This document shows, piece after piece, positions 35,616-44,323 of a DNA stretch of 64,000 nucleotides; position 1 is the first letter of the stretch, and each line of letters begins with the position of its first letter. Position numbers and translations under genes: made by a program. Under the pieces are notes generated by a model. That model had not been told where the DNA came from and did no database searches. It saw only the letters and a program-made list of their open reading frames with translations. The stretch is from Borrelia sp. A-FGy1 (GTDB lineage: Bacteria > Spirochaetota > Spirochaetia > Borreliales > Borreliaceae): NCBI RefSeq assembly GCF_014084025.1, contig NZ_CP043682.1, forward strand, positions 773,582 to 837,581, written 5' to 3'.

Positions 35616-36329
35616 TTAAACTTTACTTCTGTTAATAAATGTTAATTTTCCTGTAATAAATTTTGATTTGATTAAAAAATTTGTTTTTCTTACTGTATCT
35701 GATGAGTTTTCAAATTTAAATAGTAGATTAATCTTTTTGGGATTTTCATTAAGTAAGATTCTGTAATTTTTTATCGTAAGTTTAGCAATTCCGTTGACTA
35801 TATCATCTAGACTTTTCTCATATTTTAATTCTTTTGTGACATTAGAAATCAACTTTTTATACAAATTATATTCAAAATAGTTTTTATTGTAATAAGAAGT
35901 ACCTAGGTCTAGAATATTTGTGATACTTAACTTTTTAATTTTTTGTTTTAAGAATTGTTTACCAATTTTAAGTATTTCTAAGTTGTTTATTTGTAAATTT
36001 TTATTGAATCTTTTGCTATTGAAATTTATTAGAATCTTTTGTTTAAAGATTGGTGCATTATTTATTAGAACATCTATTTTATTATGTATGTTTAAATCTA
36101 GTGTTTTGTTAAATAATGAATTATTTTTTTTATTTAAAAGATTATATTTAATTGCTTTTGTATATTTTTTCAGATTTTTTAAGTTTATTTTTTCATTTTC
36201 ATTTAAGTGATATATGAAAATTATGTTTTTACCTTTGTTTAAAGATTTAACTATTGTTTTTTCTACTTTAATTATTATACCAATAGTGATTAGTATAGTT
36301 ATTGAATAATTTTTTGGTGTATTAGACAT
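35616..36329 (-). CDS. Eroded short-chain dehydrogenase/reductase-like protein
   Basis: 237 residues. The SDR plan is readable: beta-2 NIIFIYHLNENE, KIDVLINNAPIF (the NNA motif), ILDLGTSYYNKNYFEYNLYKK with YxxxK, VNGIAKL (usually VNGIAPG) and FLIKSKFITGKLTFINR (usually FL..S.yiTGq...vdGG). The N-terminal cofactor loop that should read TGxxxGxG is instead ITIGIIIKVEKT, and the terminal GG is lost. The closest resemblance is to FolM/PTR1 pteridine reductases. The frame is intact, so it is either a protein with a new role or a gene early in decay. Confidence 0.5.
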   Translation of the reverse strand: MSNTPKNYSITILITIGIIIKVEKTIVKSLNKGKNIIFIYHLNENEKINLKNLKKYTKAIKYNLLNKKNNSLFNKTLDLNIHNKIDVLINNAPIFKQKILINFNSKRFNKNLQINNLEILKIGKQFLKQKIKKLSITNILDLGTSYYNKNYFEYNLYKKLISNVTKELKYEKSLDDIVNGIAKLTIKNYRILLNENPKKINLLFKFENSSDTVRKTNFLIKSKFITGKLTFINRSKV

Positions 36330-36386
36330 TTAAAACCTTTTTTAAATTATAATATGTATTATTATATTTGTTGAAAAAGGAAGAGC

Positions 36387-36977
36387 ATGAGCTGTATAGA
36401 TAATAAAACACAAGCAGAAATAAATCAATCATTAGAATTTGCTTTAAAGAGCAGGGCAATAGTTGTTACAGGAGAGATTAATAAGGATACTTCAAAGTTA
36501 TTTCAAGAAAAGATATTATTTTTAGAAGCCTCGGACTGTACGAAGCCTATATTTGTTTATATTGATTCAGAGGGTGGTGATATTGATGCTGGATTTGCTA
36601 TTTTTAATATGATACGATTTGTTAAGCCTAAAGTTTTCACAATTGGGGTTGGACTTGTTGCTAGTGCGGGTGCTTTGATATTCTTGGCATCAGGATCAAA
36701 GAGTAGATTTTCTTTGCCTCGTGCAAGATATTTATTGCATCAACCTTTAAGTGGTTTTAAAGGCGTAGCTACAGATATTGAGATTTATACAAATGAGCTT
36801 AATAAAATTAAGAGAGAACTTAATATTATTATTGCAAAAGAAACGGGCCAAGATCTTTCTAAAGTAGAAAATGATACTGATAGAGATTTTTGGTTAAATA
36901 GCAAAGATGCAATGAAATATGGTCTTGTATTTAAGATTGTTGAAACTAGACTTGAACTTGAAAAATTTATTTCTTAG
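36387..36977 (+). CDS. clpP: ATP-dependent Clp protease proteolytic subunit (ClpP2)
   Basis: 196 residues. The catalytic triad is visible: Ser in GLVASAGALIFL, His in RYLLHQPLSGF and Asp in ENDTDRDFWLNS. It forms the tetradecameric barrel that degrades proteins fed by ClpX or ClpA/C. No Clp ATPase gene is adjacent; Borrelia carries a second clpP next to clpX elsewhere (known from B. burgdorferi). A GGAAGAG Shine-Dalgarno precedes the ATG. Confidence 0.93.
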   Translation: MSCIDNKTQAEINQSLEFALKSRAIVVTGEINKDTSKLFQEKILFLEASDCTKPIFVYIDSEGGDIDAGFAIFNMIRFVKPKVFTIGVGLVASAGALIFLASGSKSRFSLPRARYLLHQPLSGFKGVATDIEIYTNELNKIKRELNIIIAKETGQDLSKVENDTDRDFWLNSKDAMKYGLVFKIVETRLELEKFIS

Positions 36978-37022
36978 TCTTCTAGTATTATCTTATACTT
37001 TACCTAAAGTGGAATAAAACTT

Positions 37023-37371
37023 GTAGCTGATAATTTAAATCAAACTTTTGATTCTCTAAATTTATTGTTAGATTTACTTACAATATCTTATCAGATTTTG
37101 GTTTTATTATTATTAAGAAATTAAATGTTAAGAGGAATTAGATTTATTAATAACAGAGTTTGATTTGGGAATTTTAGAAACCAATATTTTATTGGTTAAA
37201 ATAATAATTATTCTATTATATTTATTTGCTAAAAATTTATTAAAACTAGGATTTTAAGTTTTGATGAAGAGAGAGGGAGGGGGTATGTATAAGCAAGGAT
37301 TAGATATTATAGTTGATTTTAATTTTAGAGATATATATTATGAAATTGTTGTTTTTAGTTTAATTGATTGA
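37023..37371 (+). pseudogene. Possible decayed gene in the clpP2 to tRNA-Leu gap
   Basis: The gap 36978-37688 (711 bp) has no full gene. Three successive plus-strand open pieces have coding-like composition: 37023-37124 (ADNLNQTFDSLNLLLDLL, then a hydrophobic run), 37132-37257 (EELDLLITEFDLGILETN, then a hydrophobic run), and 37264/37285-37371 (MYKQGLDIIVDFNFRDIYYE). They are separated by stops. An 8-bp inverted repeat AACCAATA/TATTGGTT lies at 37179-37197. I see no match to a known family. The rest of the gap, apart from the tRNA promoter, holds nothing I can name. Confidence 0.3.
37285..37371 (+). CDS. Possible 28-codon small ORF behind a very purine-rich ribosome site
   Basis: ATG at 37285 directly follows GAGAGAGGGAGGGGGT, the most G-rich Shine-Dalgarno-like tract in the window, and opens MYKQGLDIIVDFNFRDIYYE, ending VVFSLID. 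It could be a real small protein or the tail of a decayed gene; an in-frame ATG lies at 37264. Conservation would decide. Confidence 0.25.
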   Translation: MYKQGLDIIVDFNFRDIYYEIVVFSLID

Positions 37372-37649
37372 TAATCAAGAATATGTTTAAATTTGCAACA
37401 CAAAATTGGATTTTATTTTTAATAAAACTTAACTTATTATATTGGGTTTAATTCTTAGAAAGGTTTTAGTTTGATTCAGGTTTTCAACTAGTCTATAAAT
37501 ATAATCAAAGATTTAACTATAAGGTTTATTCTAATTTTTTGTATCAAATAGCTATTAATTTTTTATCATGTTTTATATAAATTTTATTTAAAAAATTTTA
37601 AAATATTGTTATTGAGTATTATTTAATAAACTTTTAAAATATTTAGTTA

Positions 37650-37678
37650 TTGACATCATAATTTGATTATTATATTAT
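37650..37678 (+). promoter_or_regulatory. tRNA-Leu promoter
   Basis: TTGACA (37650-37655), 17 bases, TATTAT (37673-37678), ending 10 bases before the mature tRNA. Confidence 0.75.
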
Positions 37679-37688
37679 TACTAGCAAT

Positions 37689-37772
37689 GCCGAAGTGGTG
37701 GAAGTGGTAGACACACAGGACTTAAAATCCTGAGGAAAGAAATCCGTACCGGTTCAAGTCCGGTCTTCGGTA
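37689..37772 (+). tRNA. tRNA-Leu (anticodon UAA)
   Basis: Class II tRNA with long variable arm. Acceptor GCCGAAG/CTTCGGT, D-loop GGTGGAAGTGGTAGACAC, anticodon stem-loop CAGGA-CTTAAAA-TCCTG reading TAA, variable arm around GAGGAAAGAAATCC, and T-arm CCGG-TTCAAGT-CCGG. Discriminator A, no encoded CCA. Confidence 0.96.
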
Positions 37773-37781
37773 TAAAAAATT

Positions 37782-38648
37782 TTATGAACTGGTTTTTAAC
37801 CTAATTTCAATTATTTTGATTGTTTGTAATCCTAAGGTGAATAAAATGATAAGTATAATGAAGAAAATTAGAGAGGGATTAAAGTTAAGATTTATTATTA
37901 TAAATAGCATTTGTGAAATTGAACCTAATATTAGACCACTAGATAAATAAAGGAATTTAATTAGATGTTTGTCTATGGTTTTTTTTATTATTAGTATTGT
38001 GATTCCTGATCCTATTATTGTAGATATGCTAAATAATATGCATAGCTTTATGTTAAGGGTAGAGACAATATTTATGATTTCTTTGTAAGTTCCAAGTATT
38101 ATTAATAGTATTGAACCTGATATTCCTGGTATAATCATCGCAGATCCGCTTATTAGACCTGAGCCAATAATTAATAAACAGTACTCTATTGAGTTTTTGT
38201 CTTGATATTTAGAGATATCAAAGGACAAATTATGGCTTCTTATGATTAAAAGAAATATTGTAGAAAAAAATCCGATCAAGAATAAGTAGTACTTCATATT
38301 GTTATTATCTTTATTAGTAATTTCTTTTATTTTAATTTCTTTTTTTATGATAAATAAAATTCTTGTAATTGATCCTACAAAAAACATTGTTAAGCATGCT
38401 TCTTTTATTCCTCCATCTAATAGGTAGATTTTAAGTGCTTTTGAGCATATTATTATTGAAGTTAGTATTCCAAGAAAAAGTGGTATAAGAAAAGTTATAT
38501 TTTTGCTATCCCTTAGTTTTATAATATTAGAACAAGAATGTATTATTTTATAGTAAATCCCTAGTGCTAATGCTAATGTACTACCTGAGACTCCAGGCAT
38601 GATATTTGCAATCCCAATTAACAATCCCTTTATATAAACACTGAGCAT
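37782..38648 (-). CDS. DUF368 family membrane protein (PopT-type undecaprenyl-phosphate translocase)
   Basis: 288 residues with eight or so membrane helices. It begins YIKGLLIGIANIMPGVSGST and has an internal repeat of the same motif, SAMIIPGISGSILLIILG. The paired MPGVSGST/IPGISGS motifs are the DUF368 signature. Members of this family were recently shown to return undecaprenyl phosphate to the inner face of the membrane, recycling the lipid carrier used by MurG and PBPs, both also encoded in this window. The gene ends 10 bp after tRNA-Leu on the other strand. Confidence 0.88.
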   Translation of the reverse strand: MLSVYIKGLLIGIANIMPGVSGSTLALALGIYYKIIHSCSNIIKLRDSKNITFLIPLFLGILTSIIICSKALKIYLLDGGIKEACLTMFFVGSITRILFIIKKEIKIKEITNKDNNNMKYYLFLIGFFSTIFLLIIRSHNLSFDISKYQDKNSIEYCLLIIGSGLISGSAMIIPGISGSILLIILGTYKEIINIVSTLNIKLCILFSISTIIGSGITILIIKKTIDKHLIKFLYLSSGLILGSISQMLFIIINLNFNPSLIFFIILIILFTLGLQTIKIIEIRLKTSS

Positions 38649-38682
38649 AATATCTTCTTAATTTGGTTGGTTAAGGTATCTT

Positions 38683-39012
38683 TTATCGTTCATCTCCTTC
38701 ACCATTAATTGTTCCATCTTGATATCTTTTTTTTAATTTCTCTAAGTTGGTAATAGCAACGTCTTCAAGTGTTATTCCAAGATTATTACTTAAGCTTGAA
38801 ATGTACCATAGAACATCGCCAAGCTCTTTCTTAATAGATAATAAATATTCCTTGTCAAGTACGTAGTCTTTATCACGACCCAATTTTTTTATTTTTTCTA
38901 TAACTTCTCCTGTCTCTCCTGCAAGACCAAGTGTTGTTAAAATTAGTTCTTCTTTTTTGTTTTTATACTTAGCCGTTTTTTTTGCTTGCTTTTGGTATTC
39001 ATTTAATTCCAT
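38683..39012 (-). CDS. MazG-like nucleotide pyrophosphohydrolase
   Basis: 109 residues, a single MazG domain. The Mg-binding pattern ExxE(x)nExxD is seen as LAGETGEVIEKI and KKELGDVLWYIS. Such enzymes hydrolyse non-canonical or surplus NTPs and dNTPs to the monophosphate. It lies 34 bp upstream of the DUF368 gene and is probably co-transcribed. Cytoplasmic. Confidence 0.85.
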   Translation of the reverse strand: MELNEYQKQAKKTAKYKNKKEELILTTLGLAGETGEVIEKIKKLGRDKDYVLDKEYLLSIKKELGDVLWYISSLSNNLGITLEDVAITNLEKLKKRYQDGTINGEGDER

Positions 39013-39122
39013 AATTAAAATTAGTTTAATACAGTTTGTTATTATTTACAAGGTTATCTGTTATATCTTTTTTTTAAAAATTTTGTTAAATTTAAGCTAA
39101 ATGTGTTATTTAGGTTCTATAT

Positions 39123-40010
39123 GTGAATAAGGTTATTTTTATATTAGAGATTATTTTTTGCTTTCTTCAGTTTAATTATATTTATTCTTATCCTGAGATA
39201 AAAAATTTTTCAAATAAAGATCCTATTTTCTCTGATCTTAGGGCAAAAATTTCTAAATACAATAGAGGCGAGAATATTCCTTTATTTATTTATTTATATA
39301 AAGTAAAAAAAAGTGATACTTTTTTTAAGATTGCAAATAAAGTAAATGGATGGCAGGCTAGTATTGCTACTATTAATTTGCTAGATTCTCCTTTTTTAAG
39401 TAAGGGGCAAGAAATTTTAATACCTAATAAGAAAGGTCTTTTTATCCTTGATAATAAGAATTATAGATTTAATAATTTACTTTTGGCTACAAGGGACCTG
39501 AAAAAAGCAGAGAAGATAAAAGTTAAGAGAAAAAATAAAATTTATGAATTTTATTTTTTTGATTATGCTAAGCAGCCAGATTTGAGTTTTTTTTCAAACA
39601 CAGAAATTCTTTTTTTCTTAAATTCTGATTTTATTTTTCCTTTAGAGAAATTTATTGTTACTTCTGATTTTGGATATAGGGAGGATCCCTTTACGGGTAG
39701 GGATAGTTTTCATACAGGAATAGATCTTGCAGCACCAATGGGTACTCTAGTATTTTGTTCATCTTATGGTGTTGTAGTTTTGGTTGGATATAACGATATT
39801 TATGGAAATTTTGTTGTTGTTGAACACAAAAACAATATTAAATCTCTTTATGGGCATCTTAATTCTTATATTGTTTCTAAGGGAGATATTTTAAAAGTAG
39901 GAGATATTATTGGTAGAGTAGGGCAAACAGGACGTACGACAGGGCCTCATCTACATTTTGAAATATTAAAAAAAGATATACCCATTAATCCTGTTAAGAT
40001 TTTAAAGTAG
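39123..40010 (+). CDS. LysM plus M23-family metallopeptidase (LytM-type)
   Basis: 295 residues. Signal peptide (FILEIIFCFLQFNYIYS), one LysM-like domain (YKVKKSDTFFKIANKVNGWQ, ending GQEILIPN), then the M23 domain. Zn ligands are H and D in FHTGIDLAAPMGT and HLH in TTGPHLHFEIL, and YGHLN is also conserved. All ligands are present, so it should be an active peptidoglycan endopeptidase in the periplasm. GTG start with a weak AGGTT upstream. The 258-bp gap after it holds only AT-rich convergent sequence. Confidence 0.9.
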   Translation: MNKVIFILEIIFCFLQFNYIYSYPEIKNFSNKDPIFSDLRAKISKYNRGENIPLFIYLYKVKKSDTFFKIANKVNGWQASIATINLLDSPFLSKGQEILIPNKKGLFILDNKNYRFNNLLLATRDLKKAEKIKVKRKNKIYEFYFFDYAKQPDLSFFSNTEILFFLNSDFIFPLEKFIVTSDFGYREDPFTGRDSFHTGIDLAAPMGTLVFCSSYGVVVLVGYNDIYGNFVVVEHKNNIKSLYGHLNSYIVSKGDILKVGDIIGRVGQTGRTTGPHLHFEILKKDIPINPVKILK

Positions 40011-40268
40011 TTATATAATTTTAAAGCAATATAAAAATATATTATCATATTATTTTAATTCTAATATTATAATCTATAAATAGATAAGATATAATAGGAT
40101 AATTTTATGATACACTTTAATTAAAGTTTTTACTTAATATTGTAACAACTTGATATATTTATTTTCATTTTATAGAAATTTTAGTATCAAAAGTATACAG
40201 TATTAAAAACATAAGTTATTTTAATATTCATTATTAATTAATAATATAGTTTTGTTTTTAACATATAT

Positions 40269-41624
40269 TTAGTCGATGTTGTATTCTGTTATTTTATTGT
40301 GAAGTGTTTTTCTTCCTATTTTTAGTATTTCTGCACATTTGCTTTTGTTATGCTTAGAATATAGAAGTGTTTGCTTAATAATTTCCCTTTCTGCTTCTTT
40401 TAAGCTTATGCCTATTGGTAATGTTATTTTAACTATTTGATTTGCATTATTTTTAATTTTTGGTGGCAGGTCATCTTTTAGAATTTGCTTTCCCTTAGAT
40501 AATATGAGGGCACTTTCAAGTACATTTTTTAACTCTCTAATATTTCCTGGCCAATCATATGCATAAAGAGCTTTGAGTGCATCGTTAGAGATGCTTTTTT
40601 CTTCTCTATTGTTTTCGCTAGCAACGCTTTTAATTAGTATGCTTGTTAGGTTATATATATCATCTTTTCTCTCTCTTAAGGGCGGAATATTGATGTTTAT
40701 TATATTTAGCCTGTAAAATAAGTCTTCCCTAAATCTTCCCTTCTTGATCTCTTCTTCAATATTTTTATTTGTTGCTGTTAACAATCTAATGTCAACTTGC
40801 ATGGTAAGTTCTCCACCTACGCGCTCGAATGTTTTATTTTGAAGAACTCTTAGTAATTTTACCTGAACTTCAGGTGATACTTCTACTATTTCATCTAAAA
40901 ATATTGTTCCCTTATCGGCAAGTTCAAACCTTCCTTTTTTCTGAGATATGGCACCTGTAAATGCGCCTTTTTCATGTCCGAAAAGTTCGCTTTCAAGTAT
41001 GCTTTCAGAGAGTGCTGCACAGTTTACTTTAATGAAGGGTTTATCATTTCTATTTGATAGGTCAAAAATAGCATCTGCTATTACTTCTTTTCCAACTCCA
41101 CTTTCTCCAGTTATTAGCACAGATGCTTTTGATTTAGCAATTTTTTTTACGAGCTCCAAAATCTTTTGCATGACAAGAGATTTTCCAAGAATATGTTCAT
41201 AATAGTTTAAATCTTTTCGAATAATAATATTTTTTGAAGATAAGCTTTTATGAATTTTATCATTTTGACTGTTTAAGGCTCTTTTTATTATGAGTAATAA
41301 TCTTTCAAGATCAACTGGTTTTGTTAAAAAGTCATAAGCACCCTCTCGCATAGCATCAACTGCTGAATCAACGGTCCCATGTGCTGTTAGAATAATGAAA
41401 GGTATATTTGGATTTTTATCTTTTACAATTTTTAATAATTCTTCTCCTGATAATAGAGGCATTCTGAGGTCAGCTATTATAGCATCAATTTTTTCATTTT
41501 CAATTGTTTCAAGAGCTTCTTCTCCATCACTAGCAGTAAATACAAAAAACCCCTCCTCTTCAAGATAAGTTGCTATTCCTTCTCTTATATTTTTTTCATC
41601 ATCTACTACAAGTAACTTACTCAT
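40269..41624 (-). CDS. rrp2: Rrp2, NtrC-family sigma-54-dependent response regulator
   Basis: 451 residues. The receiver domain has the phospho-acceptor Asp in DAIIADLRMPLLSG and Lys in YDFLTKPVDL. The AAA+ domain has Walker A TGESGVGKEVIA, the sigma-54 contact loop GHEKGAFTGA and Walker B GTIFLDEI. A Fis-type helix-turn-helix ends the protein (CAEILKIGRKTLHNKI). It activates RpoN at the rpoS promoter in Lyme Borrelia; a matching promoter is seen here at 49187-49202. It overlaps hk2 by 8 bp. Confidence 0.96.
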   Translation of the reverse strand: MSKLLVVDDEKNIREGIATYLEEEGFFVFTASDGEEALETIENEKIDAIIADLRMPLLSGEELLKIVKDKNPNIPFIILTAHGTVDSAVDAMREGAYDFLTKPVDLERLLLIIKRALNSQNDKIHKSLSSKNIIIRKDLNYYEHILGKSLVMQKILELVKKIAKSKASVLITGESGVGKEVIADAIFDLSNRNDKPFIKVNCAALSESILESELFGHEKGAFTGAISQKKGRFELADKGTIFLDEIVEVSPEVQVKLLRVLQNKTFERVGGELTMQVDIRLLTATNKNIEEEIKKGRFREDLFYRLNIININIPPLRERKDDIYNLTSILIKSVASENNREEKSISNDALKALYAYDWPGNIRELKNVLESALILSKGKQILKDDLPPKIKNNANQIVKITLPIGISLKEAEREIIKQTLLYSKHNKSKCAEILKIGRKTLHNKITEYNID

Positions 41625-42777
41625 TTTCTAAATATCCTTCAATTAAAATTTTGTCTGTGTTTAATTTTGGAAGAGTAATTGTAAAAGTTGTTCCTTTCAT
41701 GTTTTTACTCTCTACAAAAATTTCACCTCCGTGTTCTTTTATTATTTTATAAGAAATAGTGAGTCCTATTCCACTTCCTTTTTCTTTTGTACTAAATTGT
41801 GGCTTAAATATTTCATCCTTTGCTTCATCTTTAATTCCATCTCCATTATCTTTTATATTTATATATATTTTATCTTTACTATCGTATATAGAAATATCTA
41901 TTTTTTTTATTTTTTTATTTGATTCAATTAGAGCTTCTTCTGCGTTTTTTACTATGTTTATTATTACTTGTCTTAAAAGTTTTTCATCAATTAAAACAGG
42001 GCTTACTTTTTTGAGGTTGAGTATAAATTTAATATCTTTATTTTTTAATTCTGGATTTAACAAGTTATATACGCTTTTTATTATATCAGTTATATCTTTT
42101 TTTTCGGCTGTTATCTTGATAGGCCTTACTGTTAATAAAAAGTCTGTTACAGTTTTGTCCATTCTATTTATTTCTTCTTTTATTATTTTAAAATAATTAT
42201 TTGCTTTAGAACTTTTAAAATTTTGTCTGTCTATTTCTTTCTTGAGTAGCTGCAAATTTATATCAATTGCCCCTAATGGATTTTTAATTTCATGTGCAAT
42301 ATTTCTTGCATGTCTTGTAAAGGCAGCTAAGGCTTCTGCTCTTCTAAAAAGTTCTTCTTTATGTTTTTTATCTTTGATATCTTCAATTAAAATAATATTT
42401 CCTTCAAGTTTTTGATCTTTAACATATGGCATGAATGATATTTTAATAAAAATATTTGTTGAAATTTGGATCTCGTGATCTATGATCTTATCTTCATTTA
42501 TTGCTAGCTCTTCTATTAAATTTGTTAAGGTCGGAATTTGGATATCGTTAAGGTTTTCTAGTTTAGAATCAGAATTAAGAGTTAGTATTTGAAATAACAT
42601 TTTGTTTAAATAAATTATGTTATTAAGTTTATCAAGTACAAGAATCCCTTCATTAATAGATGCAAAAATTCCGTCATATATTTCTATTTTTTTATAGAGA
42701 TCTTGAATAAACTTTAGTTTTTGCTCGCTTGATAGTTTATTTAGCTTAGATAAGGCTTTTTTAAAAAATTTACTCAT
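41617..42777 (-). CDS. hk2: Hk2, sensor histidine kinase partner of Rrp2
   Basis: 386 residues, with no membrane segment, so cytoplasmic. A PAS domain (about residues 30-130, FASINEGILVLDKLNNIIYL) precedes the H-box RHARNIAHEIKNPLGAI with the phospho-acceptor His. The HATPase domain follows: NIVKNAEEAL, DNGDGI and GSGIGLTISYKII. It is NtrB-like in layout. Start and stop are nested between holB and rrp2, indicating one operon. Confidence 0.94.
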   Translation of the reverse strand: MSKFFKKALSKLNKLSSEQKLKFIQDLYKKIEIYDGIFASINEGILVLDKLNNIIYLNKMLFQILTLNSDSKLENLNDIQIPTLTNLIEELAINEDKIIDHEIQISTNIFIKISFMPYVKDQKLEGNIILIEDIKDKKHKEELFRRAEALAAFTRHARNIAHEIKNPLGAIDINLQLLKKEIDRQNFKSSKANNYFKIIKEEINRMDKTVTDFLLTVRPIKITAEKKDITDIIKSVYNLLNPELKNKDIKFILNLKKVSPVLIDEKLLRQVIINIVKNAEEALIESNKKIKKIDISIYDSKDKIYINIKDNGDGIKDEAKDEIFKPQFSTKEKGSGIGLTISYKIIKEHGGEIFVESKNMKGTTFTITLPKLNTDKILIEGYLENE

Positions 42778-43820
42778 TAATCCTCGTAAATTAGTATTAA
42801 GTTTTCTACTATTAGCTTTTTGTTTTGATTATAGGGCATGTGTTTTGAAATATGTTTTAAATGTTCTAATCTTTTTAGATAGATATTAATATCTAAATTT
42901 TGGTTTAAAAATTCGTTTCTAAGTTGAAAAGTAAGTTCTTTTAGAAATGATGTAAATATCTCATCATCTTTTAAAAAATTAAATGTGTCAATATTAAATA
43001 GTCCTTTTTTTTCTTTTATTATGCTCAAAACTTTTTTTACTTCTTCTTTTAATCTTTTACTTTCTTCATTATGAAATGAATTAAAATATTCTTCGGTTGT
43101 GAGTGTCTCATTTTTTTTAAAAATTGATTTAAATTTTTTAATCTCAAATTCTCTATTTTCTTTTTGGAATCTGTAGCATCTCAGCCTTGATAGTATTGTC
43201 TTTGGAATTTTGTTTTTATTTCTTGTGGTTAATATAAAATAAATATTTAAAGGAGGTTCTTCTAATATTTTAAGAAGTGAATTATAAACATTAAAAGATA
43301 GATTTTCAGTTTCATTCATGTAGATTACTTTTATCTTCTCTTTTTCAGAGAAAACCCAAGATCTAATCTTTCTAATGTCATTAATAGTAATGTTAAAATT
43401 TATGTCTTTCGTAATCTCTTCAATTTTTTTAATAAGTTCTTTTTTTACAGTGTTGTTATATTCATTTTTATAATAAATATTATTAATGAAATTAACGTTC
43501 TTTTCTATTTTTTTTAATTTTTTATCATTGCTGAAGTTGTACTTAGTAAAAATGATATTCTTAACATATTTTAGATATTTATTTATAACTTCATTTGAGT
43601 CTGAATTAAGAAATGCCTTTGCTTCTGTTGTGTTAAAACTTGAGAAGATTAGTAGATTAGGATTTGTTAAGGTTTGTGAATTTAATATTTTTTTGGCAAG
43701 AGCAAGAGCACTTATCCTTTTAGAAGAGAACCTTTCTCCCCAAAAAAGCATCGTATTAGGGAGATTTCCCTTTTCATATTCATTAAATATTTCTTTAGTG
43801 ATTTTAGGTAGTAATTCCAT
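42777..43820 (-). CDS. holB: DNA polymerase III delta-prime-like subunit
   Basis: 347 residues. The clamp-loader motif NSLLKILEEPPLNIYFIL, followed by KTILSRLRCYRF, is the SRC-containing sensor region of delta-prime and DnaX proteins. The P-loop is absent (WGERFSSKRISALAL), as expected for the non-ATPase delta-prime subunit. No zinc-binding cysteines are seen. A Lys/Asn-rich insertion occupies residues 90-130. It overlaps hk2 by one base and follows cvpA. Confidence 0.78.
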   Translation of the reverse strand: MELLPKITKEIFNEYEKGNLPNTMLFWGERFSSKRISALALAKKILNSQTLTNPNLLIFSSFNTTEAKAFLNSDSNEVINKYLKYVKNIIFTKYNFSNDKKLKKIEKNVNFINNIYYKNEYNNTVKKELIKKIEEITKDINFNITINDIRKIRSWVFSEKEKIKVIYMNETENLSFNVYNSLLKILEEPPLNIYFILTTRNKNKIPKTILSRLRCYRFQKENREFEIKKFKSIFKKNETLTTEEYFNSFHNEESKRLKEEVKKVLSIIKEKKGLFNIDTFNFLKDDEIFTSFLKELTFQLRNEFLNQNLDINIYLKRLEHLKHISKHMPYNQNKKLIVENLILIYED

Positions 43821-43834
43821 TTATTTATTTTTCT

Positions 43835-44323
43835 TTATTGTATTTTTGATAATTTGAAAAAATATTTTATCCCAGGATTAAGATATTCAATTAATATACT
43901 TCCTTCTAAAAAGTAAGAGGGTTTAAAGATTTGTTGTGAGTGAATTAAATAAATTACAATTGCAATTATTCCAAAAGCTTCAAATAGCCCAAGTATTAGA
44001 CCAAGTATTCTATTAAAAAATAGTAGTTTAAGTTGACTTATTATTGATTCAATGAGTGATTGTAATATTAGAAATCCTATATGTATTAATAGAAAAAATA
44101 CTAATAATGCTTGAATATAGGATAGTTCAAGAATAGGAGATATAAATGCTTGAAAATTATGAGTCTTATTGTAAAGTAAAAGTATTAAAGCAAAAACTTC
44201 AATAAATCCACCAATTTCTTTAATAAAACCTCTTAAAAATCCTCTAAACCCTAGCGAGACAAAAATTATTGTTATTAATATGTCGGCTATACCAGTTATT
44301 TTAACGGGATTTTGTTCTAGCAT
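43835..44323 (-). CDS. cvpA: CvpA family membrane protein
   Basis: 162 residues with four membrane helices. It begins [24 protein letters not shown], the conserved D...G.RG(F)..G start of CvpA, and a second conserved patch [17 protein letters not shown]. CvpA proteins are linked with envelope function and, in some bacteria, colicin V secretion; their exact role is unresolved. It overlaps the end of murG by 7 bp. Confidence 0.82.
   Translation of the reverse strand: MLEQNPVKITGIADILITIIFVSLGFRGFLRGFIKEIGGFIEVFALILLLYNKTHNFQAFISPILELSYIQALLVFFLLIHIGFLILQSLIESIISQLKLLFFNRILGLILGLFEAFGIIAIVIYLIHSQQIFKPSYFLEGSILIEYLNPGIKYFFKLSKIQ

Noticed and set aside
40011-40268. Possible small gene between the M23 peptidase and rrp2
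   Set aside because: Only AT-rich convergent sequence with stops in all frames and no ribosome site is seen.
41731-42196. Long plus-strand open frames opposite hk2
   Set aside because: They are antisense shadows of a strongly conserved kinase gene; Phe/Ser/Ile-rich composition is what the complement of Lys/Glu-rich coding gives.
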